Positions 8,152 to 18,254 of a stretch of 64,000 nucleotides of DNA are shown here, one piece after another; position 1 is the first letter of the stretch; every line of letters begins with the position of its first letter. This DNA is from Nostoc sp. CMAA1605 (GTDB lineage: Bacteria; Cyanobacteriota; Cyanobacteriia; Cyanobacteriales; Nostocaceae). The DNA lies in assembly GCF_021596505.1 (NCBI RefSeq), contig NZ_PJIZ01000023.1, positions 1-64,000 on the forward strand, given 5' to 3'. A program made the position numbers and the translations under genes. Below the pieces are notes generated by a model that saw nothing but the letters and a program-made list of their open reading frames with translations, was not told the DNA's origin and did not search any database.

Positions 8152-8871
8152 ATGTCTAAAAATTCTTCTTACAGTCCTTTGTTTTCTCTCAATTCTCAAC
8201 AGGAAAAATGGCAGCAACGCATAGCACAGGTTACACTTCGGTTTAATAAACAATATCAAAATCAGCTTTTTGAATTGCCTGAAGAAGTGCAGGCGATGCC
8301 TATATTTCAAGAGTGGAAATCGGGACTTTTGACAGGAAGAATTGTTTCGCCTTTTTGGGAAATAGCTAAACCCCAAAAAAATCACCACTGTTTAGATATT
8401 GGTTGTGGTGTGAGTTTTTTGATTTATCCTTGGCGTGATTGGCAGGCGTTTTTTTACGGTCAAGAAATTAGTAATGTGGCACGAGATACGTTGAATTCTC
8501 GTGGTTCACAGTTGAATTCTAAGTTATTTAAAGGGGTAGAGTTAGGGGCGGCACATCAATTAAATTATGCTTCTGGGACATTTGATTTAGCGATCGCTAC
8601 CGGTTTTAGCTGCTATTTCCCCCTAGAATATTGGAGTGCGGTCTTAACAGAAGTTAAACGGGTGTTGAAACCAGGCGGGCTGTTTGTCTTTGATATTCTC
8701 AATCCCGAACACCCTTTAGCAGAAGATTGGGCGGTGCTAGAAACTTACTTAGGTGCAGAAGTATTTCTAGAAACTGTCAATGAATGGGAAAAAACCATCA
8801 AAGCATCTGGGGCTAAAATTGTCACCAGACTAACGGGAGAATTATTTGATTTATATAAAATCAAGTTTTAG
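8152..8871 (+). CDS. SAM-dependent class I methyltransferase
   Basis: 239 residues with a Methyltransf_11-like core: motif I CLDIGCGVSFLIYPW near residue 80, an acidic end of strand 2 (YGQEISNVARD), motif around FDLAIATGFSCYFP, and the post-core EVKRVLKPGGLFVFDILNP. An N-terminal helical extension of about 75 residues precedes the Rossmann fold. Substrate cannot be told from sequence. It stands alone between FKBP (same strand) and the convergent hybrid kinase operon. Confidence 0.85.
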   Translation: MSKNSSYSPLFSLNSQQEKWQQRIAQVTLRFNKQYQNQLFELPEEVQAMPIFQEWKSGLLTGRIVSPFWEIAKPQKNHHCLDIGCGVSFLIYPWRDWQAFFYGQEISNVARDTLNSRGSQLNSKLFKGVELGAAHQLNYASGTFDLAIATGFSCYFPLEYWSAVLTEVKRVLKPGGLFVFDILNPEHPLAEDWAVLETYLGAEVFLETVNEWEKTIKASGAKIVTRLTGELFDLYKIKF

Positions 8872-8912
8872 ACTCTGTTTAAATCCCCATCCAAAAGCAT
8901 CCCTATTCCCTG

Positions 8913-11204
8913 TTAACCCATTACTTGGTTTAAAGCCAACAATAATTCGTTAATAGTGTAGGGTTTAGATAAAAACGTGGCTGCGCCGGTGTTGACTATT
9001 TCTCCCAGCTTATTTTTAGCAATTAAGCCACTGGTGGCAACAATTTTGACATCGGGGTTAATTTTTTTGAGAGTGCGGATAGTAGTTAAACCATCCAGTC
9101 CTGGAAGCATGAGATTTACTAATACAGCACTAATTTTATCTACATATTTAGCGTAGACTGCGATCGCTTCAATCCCATCACTAGCAACTAAAGTTTGATA
9201 TTCGTGGCTTTCTAGGGATGTTTTGGTAATATCGCGGATTGCTGGTTCATCATCGACAATCAAAATTAATTCGCCCTTGCCCGTGGATGGAATCAACTCG
9301 TCTGTACTAAATATTTCTGTACTTTCTACGGCTGGCAAGTAAACTTTAAATATAGTACCACTCCCCAAAACACTATCTACATTCACAAAACCACCGTGGC
9401 TTTTCACAATCCCAATTACTGTCGAAAGTCCCAAACCTGTGCCTTGTCCTACGGCTTTGGTAGTAAAAAACGGTTCAAAAATGCGGTCTAAGTTATCTTC
9501 AGAAATACCTACACCTGTATCTGCAACCGTCACCACTATATAAGGGCCGACGGTAGCTTCTAAATTCATGCGCGCATAATTTTCATCAATTAGGAGATTT
9601 TCCGCCGTAATCGTCAGAGTTCCCCCATTAGGCATGGCATCACGAGCATTGACACAAAGATTCATCATCACTTGATGTAACTGCGTACTATCTCCAGAAA
9701 TCATCCATAAATCTTTCGAGATATCTGTAATTACTTCAATAGATTTAGGCAATGTTTCTTTTAAAACTTTGGCCAGTTCTGCAATAATATGCCTCAATTG
9801 CAAAGTGATACGTTTACCTTCTACACCTCTAGCAAAAGACAATACTTGTTTGACTAAATCAGCACCACGTTTAGCATTGATTTCTAAAATTTCTAATAAA
9901 TGCTGTGTGCGTTCATCTACGTCGGGAAATTTTAGAGGTAATAATTGCGCTCCGGCTAAAATCGGTGTCAGAATATTATTTAAATCATGAGCAATACCAC
10001 TTGCTAAAGTGCCTATACTTTCTAATCTTTGGGTACGCAATAATTGGGCTTCTAAATATTTTTTCTGGGTAATATCTGTGTCTACAGTCAGAATTGATTT
10101 TGGTTTATTATCTTCATCACGAACTAAACTCCAGCGACTAGCAACGACAATTTCTTTACCATTTTTAGTCACTTTGTTTAATTCTCCTTGCCATTTCCCC
10201 TGAGAAATAACTTGTAGAAGAGCTAATTCGATCTCTGGGGAAGGTTCAGGAAACAATACTTCACTGGCATTTTTTCCGATTACCTCTTGCGCTTGCCAAC
10301 CGTATAAATTTTCTGCCCCTTTATTCCAAAAAAGTATCTGATTTTGTAAATCACGTACACAAATAGCATCGGTGCTGATGTTGATTAATGCTGCTTGCTC
10401 ACGAATTTTAGCTTCTGCTAATTGACGCTCTTGTAAAGCAATTTGTTGTTCAGTAATATCGATGCTGGCACAAGTTATACCAACAATTTCTTGTGATTCA
10501 TTTTGTAAGGGTTCAACGGTCAAATCATAATATCTCATACCTTTATGAGTCGTAATCGATACTTCAGCACGAGTGCCTATCCCTGTAGTTAAAACATGAT
10601 ACTTAATTGCCGTTAAAGCTTGGGCATCGGTATGGGGCATGATTTCACAGTCTTGTTTGCCCAACATTGTTTGTTCTGTCCACCCAGCCCTTTGGTTATA
10701 AACCCAGGTATAACGTAAGTCTCTATCTTGATTGAATACAAAAATAGGAGAGTTTTTTAAAGCTACTCGGAATCGTTCTTCACTTTGACGCAGTGCATCT
10801 TCTATGTGTTGGCGTTCTATGGCGTAACGCATAGAACGGACAAGTAAATCACCAGTTACTTGTCCTTTGACTAAATAATCTTGCGCGCCTTCTTGCATGG
10901 CTCTTAAGGCCAAGTTTTCATCATCTATACCAGTCAGGACGATAATGGGAATGGTTTTAGCTTGGTTATAAGCTTGAATAAAAGTTTCAATGCCTTGGCT
11001 ATCGGGTAAGGATAAATCTAACAATATGACATCAAACTCAGAGCTATTAACCTCTCTAGTTAGCAGGTGAACAACTTCTGACAATTGCTCAACTGTATGT
11101 AAATTTACATTAACTGTATGAACTTCTTTGATTAACTCTTGAATTAAAAAAACATCACCAGGATTGTCTTCTACTAATAAAACTTGAATATTTTTATCTG
11201 CCAT
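8913..11204 (-). CDS. Hybrid histidine kinase: REC-PAS-PAS-HisKA-HATPase-REC
   Basis: About 763 residues from the ATG at 11204 (MADKNIQVLLVEDN). Order: receiver (phospho-acceptor Asp in VILLDLSLPDSQG), PAS near 140-260, PAS near 270-390, HisKA with His in GIAHDLNNILTPI, HATPase with N-box MMNLCVNARDAMP and GLGLSTVIGIV, then a second receiver. In that C-terminal receiver the expected acceptor Asp is Asn (VLVNLMLPGLDG; codon AAT), so it probably cannot be phosphorylated. Third gene of an operon: it begins 4 bases after the stop of the single-domain receiver at 11209, which follows the GAF/PAS kinase. Signal unknown. Confidence 0.93.
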   Translation of the reverse strand: MADKNIQVLLVEDNPGDVFLIQELIKEVHTVNVNLHTVEQLSEVVHLLTREVNSSEFDVILLDLSLPDSQGIETFIQAYNQAKTIPIIVLTGIDDENLALRAMQEGAQDYLVKGQVTGDLLVRSMRYAIERQHIEDALRQSEERFRVALKNSPIFVFNQDRDLRYTWVYNQRAGWTEQTMLGKQDCEIMPHTDAQALTAIKYHVLTTGIGTRAEVSITTHKGMRYYDLTVEPLQNESQEIVGITCASIDITEQQIALQERQLAEAKIREQAALINISTDAICVRDLQNQILFWNKGAENLYGWQAQEVIGKNASEVLFPEPSPEIELALLQVISQGKWQGELNKVTKNGKEIVVASRWSLVRDEDNKPKSILTVDTDITQKKYLEAQLLRTQRLESIGTLASGIAHDLNNILTPILAGAQLLPLKFPDVDERTQHLLEILEINAKRGADLVKQVLSFARGVEGKRITLQLRHIIAELAKVLKETLPKSIEVITDISKDLWMISGDSTQLHQVMMNLCVNARDAMPNGGTLTITAENLLIDENYARMNLEATVGPYIVVTVADTGVGISEDNLDRIFEPFFTTKAVGQGTGLGLSTVIGIVKSHGGFVNVDSVLGSGTIFKVYLPAVESTEIFSTDELIPSTGKGELILIVDDEPAIRDITKTSLESHEYQTLVASDGIEAIAVYAKYVDKISAVLVNLMLPGLDGLTTIRTLKKINPDVKIVATSGLIAKNKLGEIVNTGAATFLSKPYTINELLLALNQVMG

Positions 11205-11208
11205 AGCC

Positions 11209-11634
11209 TTACTCCGGTGGCAGTTTGACGATCGCAAACCAAAAGTTTTCTATAGATTGTACAATTCTAACGAATTGATCAAAATCAACTGGCTTGGCAA
11301 TATAGCAGTTAGCAGCTAAGTTATAAGCCCTAAGAATATCTTCTTCAGCTTGGGAAGTTGTCAGCACTACTACAGGAATACGCTTGAAATTGTCATCGGT
11401 TTTAATCTCGGCTAAGACTTCCCGTCCATCTTTTTTCGGTAAGTTCAAATCCAGTAGCACTATATCGGGATGGGGTGCATCGGCATATTTATCTTCTTTT
11501 CGCAAAAATGCCATTGCTTCCACCCCATCTTCCACAACATTGAGATTGACAGAGATTTTGCTATCTTCTAAAGCAATGCGTGTCAATTCCACATCCCCTG
11601 GATTGTCTTCTACTAACAAAACCTGAATTGGCAT
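11209..11634 (-). CDS. Single-domain response regulator (Rcp1-like)
   Basis: About 141 residues, receiver only. Start taken at the ATG at 11634 (MPIQVLLVEDNPGDVELTR); the upstream in-frame extension overlaps the preceding kinase gene and does not look like receiver sequence. Acceptor Asp in IVLLDLNLPKKDG, Thr/Ser switch in VVLTTS, Lys in CYIAKPVDFDQF. This is the Rcp1/CheY-like class often paired with phytochrome-type or GAF kinases. Flanked by 13 bases to the kinase upstream and 4 bases to the hybrid kinase downstream, so it most likely relays phosphate between them. Confidence 0.92.
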   Translation of the reverse strand: MPIQVLLVEDNPGDVELTRIALEDSKISVNLNVVEDGVEAMAFLRKEDKYADAPHPDIVLLDLNLPKKDGREVLAEIKTDDNFKRIPVVVLTTSQAEEDILRAYNLAANCYIAKPVDFDQFVRIVQSIENFWFAIVKLPPE

Positions 11635-11647
11635 AACATTATTGGTA

Positions 11648-14266
11648 TTAATCACGATTGTTGACCTGCTCTGGAATTGTGAAGTAGAAAACTGAGCCTG
11701 CACCTGGTTGAGATTCAACCCAGATTTGACCTCCATGACGCTCAATAATTTTCTTACAAATTGATAGCCCTATCCCCGTACCAGGATATTTACTGCGTCC
11801 ATGCAGACGTTGAAAAATCACAAAAATCCGTTCTAGATATTGTTTTTCTATCCCTATACCATTGTCGCGGACTGAAAATAGCCATTGGGAATGGGAATGG
11901 GGCATTGGGAATGGGGCATTGGGAATGGGGCATTGGGCATTGGGTATGGGAGTAACATCTACCTTGTCCCCAGTCCCCAGTCCCCAGTCCCCAGTCCCAA
12001 CTACACCAATATGAATCTCGACGGGAACTTCTCGCCGGAATTTGATGGCGTTCGCAATGAGGTTTTGGAAAACTTGGGTGAGTTGAGTGGGATCGGCGGT
12101 AACTGTGGGTAAAGGATCATGGGTGATGATTGCGCTAGATTCTTCTATGGCGATTTTGAGGTTTGTTTTGACTCGTTCTAAAATGGCGGCACAATCTACT
12201 GAGATGAAGGGTTGTCCACGGGTGGTAAGACGAGAATAGTTTAAGAGATCGTTGATGAGGGTTTGCATCCGTTGCGCTCCGTCAACGGCGTAACTGATAA
12301 ACTGTTCTGCGGTGCCGTCTAGTTGAGGTTTATAGCGGCGTTCTAGTAATTGTAAGTAACTAGTCACCATCCTTAATGGTTCTTGCAAGTCGTGGGAAGC
12401 GACGTAGGCAAAACTTTCTAATTCGGCGTTGGAACGGGCTAGTTCTTGGCTTTGGCGGGTTTGTTGTTCTAGCAACTGCGCCTGGTATAAGGCTATACCT
12501 ATTTGGTTGGCTAACTGTTGTAGTAAATCCAACTCAAATTGATTCCAGTCGCGGGGTGTATGACATTGATGGGCGACTAGTAAACCCCAAATGCCCGCGT
12601 GGTTGAGAATGGGGACGACAAGGTTAGCTTTTACGCCAAATTGTTGTAAAAATTCTCGATGGCAATCTTGAATATCTGCTTGAGTAATATCTGTAATTGC
12701 ACTGATTCTACCTTGACGATATTTTTCTACGTAGCCTTGTTGGAAGCAAGGATCAACAATGTTTTTGCCCAAAATTACAGGCCAGTCTGGTAACACGGCT
12801 TCTTGTTCTACTGTGCCGGAACCGTCAGGCCACAGACGAAAAATTAATACTCTGTCAGCTTGCAGGAGTTTTTGTACTTCTTGGACAGAAGTTTGTAAAA
12901 TTTCTTGAATGTGTAGGGTTTCGCGAATTTTGACGGTGATTTCTGCAAATAGTTGCGATCGCAAATTTTGCTTTTGGAGTTCGGCTTCTGTTTGTTTGCG
13001 TTCTGTGATATCTGTATGAGAACCCACCATTCGCACTACATTACCAGTTTCATCCCAAAGTGCTTGTCCCCGATCCAAAATCCATTTATAGCTACCGTCT
13101 TTACACTGCACTCGATGTTCTGTAATGTAATACGGTGTTCTTCGGTCAAAATGAGCTTGAATAGCCTGTATTACCCAGTCTACATCATCGGGATGGACTC
13201 GCTCTGACCACTCCTCTAGATTATTAGAGATTTCATGGTCTGCATATCCCAACATTTGCTTCCAACGTGGAGAAAAAAAGACTTGATTAGTTTTGAGATT
13301 CCAATCCCAAATCCCATCATTGTTACCTTGTAAAGCTAATTGCCAACGTTCTTCACTTTCTTTGAGTGCGGAGGCTGTGTGATGTTTTTCGGTAATATCT
13401 TGAAAATACACAGATAAACCGTCTTTACTAGGATAAGCATGAACGGCAAAACATTTATCTAGCGGTGGATAGAATTCCTCAAATTCTACGCTTGTTTGTT
13501 GGGCTACTGCTTTTTGATATTCTCTTTCAAAGGATGTGCCTACTATTGCGGGAAATGTTTCCCAGATATTTTGACCTAGTAATTCAGTGCGATTTTTTTG
13601 TAGTAGCTGGGCAGCTTGATTATTAATATAAGTAAATCGCCATTGTTGATCTAGGGTGAAAAACGCATCAGTGATACTTTCGAGGATATTACTAATGCGA
13701 TCGCTCACTATTTCTGATTCTCTGCGTGCATTCTGCTCTTGATTGATCATTTGTTCGCTAATCTGTGCGACATGAGCCACATTCCGCCTGAGTTCTAGTT
13801 GAGCAATTACTAGGTGACTTAAAGCTACAAGCGCATCAATTTGTTGTTGACTCAAGGCTTTAGGCTTTTGATCAAGCACACAGAGAGTTCCTAACATCTG
13901 ACCTTGCGGACTAAGTAGGGGTACACCTGCGTAAAACCGCACGTATGGGTATGCGGTTACTACTGGATTTTGGGCGAGGCGATCGTCTGCTAATGTATCG
14001 GGAATGACGACAACATTTTGTTGTTGTTGGCATAGATATGAAAAACCCACATTACGCGGCATTTCTGAGACATCTAAACCCAATTTAGCCTTAAACCACT
14101 GACGATGTTCATCAATAAAATTTACCAAAGCTATAGATGTACCACAGATAAAGGCTGCTAAATGTGCCAAGTTATCATAAGCTGCTTCTGGTTCAGTATC
14201 TAGAATTTGATACTGATATAGTTCTGCCAGTCTCGCCTGTTCCTGATTAGTAAAGTGAGATGTCAT
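11648..14266 (-). CDS. GAF-PAS-PAS-GAF sensor histidine kinase with in-frame repeat insert
   Basis: 872 residues, no membrane segment. Order: GAF near 20-165 (lacking the bilin-type Cys region), PAS near 190-290, PAS/PAC near 300-420 ([12 protein letters not shown]), GAF near 440-600 (phytochrome-like [20 protein letters not shown]; no evident chromophore Cys at CHTPRDW except C in HQCH, so bilin binding is possible but unproven), HisKA with His in [11 protein letters not shown], HATPase. The ATPase domain is interrupted between the N-box ([12 protein letters not shown]) and the G1-box ([10 protein letters not shown]) by about 38 residues encoded by heptamer repeats. Reading frame stays open and G1/G2 boxes ([12 protein letters not shown]) are intact. 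First gene of the three-gene signalling operon. Confidence 0.92.
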   Translation of the reverse strand: MTSHFTNQEQARLAELYQYQILDTEPEAAYDNLAHLAAFICGTSIALVNFIDEHRQWFKAKLGLDVSEMPRNVGFSYLCQQQQNVVVIPDTLADDRLAQNPVVTAYPYVRFYAGVPLLSPQGQMLGTLCVLDQKPKALSQQQIDALVALSHLVIAQLELRRNVAHVAQISEQMINQEQNARRESEIVSDRISNILESITDAFFTLDQQWRFTYINNQAAQLLQKNRTELLGQNIWETFPAIVGTSFEREYQKAVAQQTSVEFEEFYPPLDKCFAVHAYPSKDGLSVYFQDITEKHHTASALKESEERWQLALQGNNDGIWDWNLKTNQVFFSPRWKQMLGYADHEISNNLEEWSERVHPDDVDWVIQAIQAHFDRRTPYYITEHRVQCKDGSYKWILDRGQALWDETGNVVRMVGSHTDITERKQTEAELQKQNLRSQLFAEITVKIRETLHIQEILQTSVQEVQKLLQADRVLIFRLWPDGSGTVEQEAVLPDWPVILGKNIVDPCFQQGYVEKYRQGRISAITDITQADIQDCHREFLQQFGVKANLVVPILNHAGIWGLLVAHQCHTPRDWNQFELDLLQQLANQIGIALYQAQLLEQQTRQSQELARSNAELESFAYVASHDLQEPLRMVTSYLQLLERRYKPQLDGTAEQFISYAVDGAQRMQTLINDLLNYSRLTTRGQPFISVDCAAILERVKTNLKIAIEESSAIITHDPLPTVTADPTQLTQVFQNLIANAIKFRREVPVEIHIGVVGTGDWGLGTGDKVDVTPIPNAQCPIPNAPFPMPHSHSQWLFSVRDNGIGIEKQYLERIFVIFQRLHGRSKYPGTGIGLSICKKIIERHGGQIWVESQPGAGSVFYFTIPEQVNNRD
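11884..11999. repeat. STRR heptamers inside a kinase coding region
   Basis: Units of GGGAATGGGGCATT type (about 11884-11951) and CCCCAGT units (about 11968-11999), identical in kind to the intergenic arrays, lie within the HATPase domain of the minus-strand kinase. They encode low-complexity peptides such as [11 protein letters not shown] and [13 protein letters not shown]. Confidence 0.95.
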
Positions 14267-14500
14267 AGGACTTTGATTAAAAATATAGTCAGTGTTGTCA
14301 GATTTGCAACATTGGAGTTTTTATTGAGACTAATTTTTGGTTAAAAAACGCAACAAAATTTGATTTAAATATCTGTTTCTAGAATAAAACGTTGCACTAA
14401 TTTTAGGATATAAAACTTAATTTAAATAAATTAACCTTCTGATCAGTAAAACAAAAATTCCATCTGAATATTTCTTACTTCAGAATCATTCCAAACAAAT
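14267..14500. other. Upstream region of the GAF/PAS kinase
   Basis: AT-rich, no gene visible; presumably carries the promoter of the three-gene signalling operon on the minus strand. Confidence 0.5.
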
Positions 14501-14536
14501 AATATCCCCAACTTTTGGGTAAAAGTCGGGGATATT
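14501..14536 (-). terminator. Strong hairpin between hisG and the kinase operon
   Basis: 16-base-pair stem with one mismatch (AATATCCCCAACTTTT / AAAAGTCGGGGATATT) and a 4-base loop. It lies downstream of hisG on the minus strand and upstream of the kinase operon, as expected for a transcription terminator separating them, though the U-tract is poor. Confidence 0.6.
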
Positions 14537-14581
14537 TACTCAATAAATTTGCTTAATTAAGTAGCTAGGCAAAAATAATTA

Positions 14582-14720
14582 AAGGTTTGTAGTGTTCGCG
14601 CAAGCGTCTCGTAGAGAGGACTTTAGTCCTCCGAGAAGGACTAAAGTCCTCTCTACGAGCCTAATCGAATTTTTTTACATTACTTAATGTAGTTTGATTG
14701 ATTTTCGCCCACTTACTTAC
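14582..14720 (+). repeat. MITE-like palindromic element, copy A
   Basis: Begins AAGGTTTGTAGTGT, contains the long hairpin formed by CGTAGAGAGGACTTTAGTCC and its complement, and ends TTACATTACTTAATGTAGTTTG followed by CTTACTTACT. The same module order is found in inverse orientation at 18255-18412. It abuts the hisG stop codon. No ORF inside. Confidence 0.85.
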
Positions 14721-14724
14721 TTGA

Positions 14725-15369
14725 TTATGCTGGTGTTAAAACTGCATCCCGAAGACGTTCAACTAAATTATGTAAATTACCTGTATTCAGTCGATAGCTG
14801 AGAGGGTGAGCAATTAATCTGGCTGTGCTTTCATACAAAGTAGTAATCTCTACTAAGCCATTTTCTCTCAAAGTTCTGCCACTAGACACTAAATCAACGA
14901 TCGCCTCTGACATCCCTGTAATCGGCCCTAGTTCTACAGAACCATAAAGCGGCACAATTTCCACTGGTAAATCTAAACTTTGAAAGTATTCATTAGCGCA
15001 ATTAACATACTTAGAAGCAACCCGACTATGGGGTGGTAAATCCACAGGCAATTTATAAGGACTAGATGCTTTCACCGCTACTGACATCCGACAATAGCCA
15101 AAACCCAAATCTACTAAATGAGCAACTTGTGGTTGTTTCTCTCGCAGAACATCGTAACCAATAATACCAATTTGCGCCTGACCATATTCTACATACACAG
15201 GCACATCTTGCCCTCTGACTAACAATCCTTTGGCTGTTCCGCTAGCATCAGTAATTTGCAATTGGCGAGTTCCTGAGTCTAAAAAAGCACTAAAATCTAA
15301 ACCCACAGATTGCAGCAGGCTGATGCTATTTTTTAGTAGTTCCCCTTTCGGCAGTGCAACAGTTAACAT
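14725..15369 (-). CDS. hisG: ATP phosphoribosyltransferase, short form
   Basis: 214 residues, catalysing the first step of histidine synthesis (ATP + PRPP to phosphoribosyl-ATP). The N-terminus [20 protein letters not shown], the [20 protein letters not shown] strand and the PRPP loop region [18 protein letters not shown] are typical. The length is that of HisG(S), which lacks the C-terminal regulatory domain and normally needs HisZ; hisZ is not in the window. It is not in a his operon here. PRPP for this step is made by the prs product also encoded in the window. Confidence 0.96.
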   Translation of the reverse strand: MLTVALPKGELLKNSISLLQSVGLDFSAFLDSGTRQLQITDASGTAKGLLVRGQDVPVYVEYGQAQIGIIGYDVLREKQPQVAHLVDLGFGYCRMSVAVKASSPYKLPVDLPPHSRVASKYVNCANEYFQSLDLPVEIVPLYGSVELGPITGMSEAIVDLVSSGRTLRENGLVEITTLYESTARLIAHPLSYRLNTGNLHNLVERLRDAVLTPA

Positions 15370-15416
15370 TCTCTTTCTTGGTATCCTTGGCTATGGACAC
15401 TTTATCAGGATTTATG

Positions 15417-15662
15417 CAAGGGTGTAAGGGTGTGGGGGTTTAGGGGTGTGAGGGTGTACGGGTGTGGGGGATGAATAATTAATTGGTGTTACTGATTGAT
15501 AATATGAATTTGTCTTACGTATATAGCTTTGCAAAACCCACAGTGTCAGTACAACAGTAGGAAGAAAAAAGGTGATTTTGGTGTTTCCTACTCTGACTAA
15601 AGCCAAATCATTGATATTTTTCTTTCCCCTACACCCCTATACCCCTATACCCCTACACCCCT
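15417..15662. repeat. G-rich and C-rich heptamer arrays flanking a 150-base spacer
   Basis: GGGTGTA/GGGTGTG units at about 15418-15471 and CCCCTATA/CCCCTACA units at about 15626-15662 are complementary and form an inverted pair. The C-rich array ends 6 bases before the response-regulator ATG, so its 5' leader is repeat-derived. The spacer in between shows no gene. Confidence 0.88.
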
Positions 15663-15668
15663 AGCAAT

Positions 15669-16367
15669 ATGAAAATTTTACTCGTTGATGATGAAGTAGA
15701 ACTCACCGATCCTTTAAGTCGTGTCTTAACGCGGGAAGGTTACACCGTTGATGCGGCTTATCATGGTGCAATTGGTAGAGAAATGGCACAATCAGGAAGT
15801 TATGACTTACTAATTTTAGACTGGATGCTGCCTGGCAAAACAGGCTTGGAAATTTGCCAGGAATTGCGTAATCAAGGACAAATTACCCCTGTTTTGTTTC
15901 TCACAGCCAAAGATACATTAGATGATAGGGTAAAAGGTTTAGATGCTGGTGCGGATGACTATTTAGTTAAACCCTTTGAACTGCGGGAATTATTGGCTAG
16001 AGTCCGCGCTTTGTTGCGGCGTTCAGGTTCGCACAGCTATGAAACAACTACAGCCAGATTAACTGTAGCTGACTTAGAACTGGATCATGACAATCAAGTC
16101 GCCTACCGTCAAGGTAGAGTCATTGAACTTTCCCAAAAAGAAAGTCAGCTGTTGCAATATTTTATGGAACATACGGGACAGTTACTCACTCACGCCCAAA
16201 TTCTGCAATATCTTTGGCAAGATGAAGAACAACCTAGCAGTAATGTGATAGCTGCCTTAATTCGGCTACTGCGACGGAAAATTGAAGTAGGTAAGGAAGA
16301 ACCCTTAATTCATACAGTTTATGGTAAGGGCTATCGTTTTGGGACTTCATCTGTGGACGAGAGATAG
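15669..16367 (+). CDS. OmpR/PhoB-family response regulator
   Basis: 232 residues: receiver at 1-115 (acceptor Asp in LLILDWMLPGKTG, Thr in FLTAKD, Lys in DYLVKPFEL) and a winged-helix DNA-binding domain at 130-228 (VIELSQKESQLLQYF, VIAALIRLLRRKI, HTVYGKGYRF). Likely a transcription factor controlled by phosphorylation. No kinase is adjacent. An orphan kinase of the matching EnvZ-like class is encoded at 47714, but pairing across 30 kb is only a guess. Confidence 0.92.
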   Translation: MKILLVDDEVELTDPLSRVLTREGYTVDAAYHGAIGREMAQSGSYDLLILDWMLPGKTGLEICQELRNQGQITPVLFLTAKDTLDDRVKGLDAGADDYLVKPFELRELLARVRALLRRSGSHSYETTTARLTVADLELDHDNQVAYRQGRVIELSQKESQLLQYFMEHTGQLLTHAQILQYLWQDEEQPSSNVIAALIRLLRRKIEVGKEEPLIHTVYGKGYRFGTSSVDER

Positions 16368-16620
16368 ATTTTGCTCAAAATTATAGATGAAAAGCTGGTA
16401 AATACATAAGCTATTCAAATGATAGATTTATTTAACTGTTATACATAAGTTTGATATATTCCTAACAATAACAAAGCTTGATATTACTAGGTTGCGATAA
16501 CTTATCATTTATTGCCCTAAAAGTGTTGTCTAAATTTCCTTGATAACGCTTTAGGGCATATGTTTATAGATTTTTGATCGCGACTTAGTGAAAATTTGCT
16601 GTGGAAAGTGAGGGTGAATC

Positions 16621-17358
16621 GTGAGTAAAGTTAATGGATTTGTTGGGCGCAGAAACTTTTTAAAATTAGCTGGTGTAGGTGGTGTTGGTATAGGTGCTAG
16701 TGCGGTTGGGAATGTACTTTTATCAGGAGAATCAGCAGTTGCACAAACACCTACCACAGTTACAGAAGAAAAACCACAGCCAGTTAATCCCCAGGCTGCT
16801 TTAACTCGTTTATTAGAAGGAAATAAAAGGTTTGTTGAAGGTAAACGTCTAACTCCTAATCAATCAAAACTCAGATTGCAGGAAACTGCTGAAGCTCAAT
16901 ATCCCTTTGCTGCCATACTGGGATGTGCAGATTCTAGAGTACCGGCAGAAATTGTTTTTGATCAGGGATTGGGTGATTTATTTGTGGTAAGGGTGGCTGG
17001 TAATGTTGCAAGTCAAACTGCAATAGGTAGTTTAGAATTTGCTACAGCTGTCTTAGGCGCGCAATTAATTGTAGTTTTAGGTCATGCAAGATGTGGTGCA
17101 GTAGTCGCAGCAGCTAAAGGTGATCCCTTACCTGGAAGAATTGGTGTGTTTGTGGAAGAAATCAAGCCGGCTGTAGAAAGAGTGAGAAATAAAACCGGCA
17201 GTTTGGAAGAAAATTCTATTATTGCAAATGTGCAGTATCAAGCGGAAAAATTAGGAGAAAGTTCCACCATCCTCAGAGGTTTAATTAAAGAGGGTAAATT
17301 GAAAGTTGTTGGTGGTCGTTATGATTTAGCTAGTGGTAAAGTTACTTTGTTGACTTGA
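16621..17358 (+). CDS. Beta-class carbonic anhydrase with Tat signal (EcaB-like)
   Basis: 245 residues interconverting CO2 and bicarbonate. Zinc ligands are visible in GCADSRVPAE (Cys, with the Asp-Arg dyad) and GHARCGAV (His and Cys). The N-terminus has a twin-arginine signal (GRRNFLKLAG, hydrophobic GVGGVGIGASAVGNVLL, then AVAQ), so the enzyme is exported folded to periplasm or lumen, as in the EcaB class of cyanobacterial extracytoplasmic carbonic anhydrases. Start is GTG, supported by the position of the Tat motif. It lies 250 bases after the response regulator on the same strand; joint regulation is possible but unproven. Confidence 0.92.
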   Translation: MSKVNGFVGRRNFLKLAGVGGVGIGASAVGNVLLSGESAVAQTPTTVTEEKPQPVNPQAALTRLLEGNKRFVEGKRLTPNQSKLRLQETAEAQYPFAAILGCADSRVPAEIVFDQGLGDLFVVRVAGNVASQTAIGSLEFATAVLGAQLIVVLGHARCGAVVAAAKGDPLPGRIGVFVEEIKPAVERVRNKTGSLEENSIIANVQYQAEKLGESSTILRGLIKEGKLKVVGGRYDLASGKVTLLT

Positions 17359-17468
17359 TTGCTAACTTAATTTATTCATTGAAGAATGTTGATTTTTCTT
17401 CAATGAATACTTTCAAAGTCTACAGATACCATTTCTATAGTTTTTTGAGAAACTACTAGCGGAAAATA

Positions 17469-18107
17469 TTATGTTCCTGGACGAGAACGGAGATGATCGG
17501 GTATATGATGGCGATCGCCTAATATTTCTAACAAAGGGCCATTAACATCAAATTTAACCATACTTACGGACGCAACCAAAATATTCACCCGATAGCGATA
17601 GCGTCCTAAATCAATTCCTAGTAAGCTACAAAGTATAATCCGAATCGTAGCTTTATGGGAAACTACTAAAACATTTCCTTGGGGATGTTTTTCTTGAATT
17701 TCAGCAATTACCGTCATGGAACGGTTAGCAATCTCTACCGCCGTTTCTCCACCTATTGGTGCATTCCAAGCGGGTTCTGTCAGCCATTTTACATAGTTAT
17801 CTGCGTAATTATCTTGAGCAAAGGATTTACTCTTAGCTTCCCATGCACCGTAACTCCCTTCTCTGAGTCCATCTCGCAACTGCATCTCCATACCAGTAGC
17901 ATCACAAAATGGCTTGGCAGTTGCAATTGTGCGCTTCATCGGGCTAGCATAGACTGCTTCCCACTTCAATTTTTGATAAACATCGGCAAAACTCTTGGCC
18001 ATCTGTATTCCTTCTGATGTCAACTCTGCATCAGTTGCACCGCAGAAGTTACCACTTTGACTAAAAGTAGTTTCTCCATGTCGCAGTAAGTATAAATTGA
18101 GTGTCAT
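17469..18107 (-). CDS. Histidine phosphatase family protein (phosphoglycerate-mutase-like)
   Basis: About 212 residues from the ATG at 18107 (MTLNLYLLRHGETTFSQSG). The RHG active-site motif is at residues 10-12 and the second catalytic His is in VLVVSHKATIRIIL. The ORF extends upstream by 31 codons, but family alignment favours the internal start. Substrate unclear: the family includes cofactor-dependent phosphoglycerate mutases, alpha-ribazole phosphatases and sugar phosphatases. Monocistronic by layout, with a MITE-like repeat upstream. Confidence 0.88.
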   Translation of the reverse strand: MTLNLYLLRHGETTFSQSGNFCGATDAELTSEGIQMAKSFADVYQKLKWEAVYASPMKRTIATAKPFCDATGMEMQLRDGLREGSYGAWEAKSKSFAQDNYADNYVKWLTEPAWNAPIGGETAVEIANRSMTVIAEIQEKHPQGNVLVVSHKATIRIILCSLLGIDLGRYRYRVNILVASVSMVKFDVNGPLLEILGDRHHIPDHLRSRPGT

Positions 18108-18254
18108 ATTTTGTATGTTGATGGGGTCAAGGAGTCTGTGCAAATATAAACTACCATCACTTTCACCGGAGAATGTGTGATAACAGGACAAAGTCATCAA
18201 CTAAAAAAGTCAATTAACCACAGACTTTTGAAATAGAAGACAATTGAGTTAGTA

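Noticed and set aside
11885..12112. Plus-strand ORF over the kinase repeat
   Set aside because: It is the complement of the in-frame heptamer insert; the minus-strand kinase explains the region.
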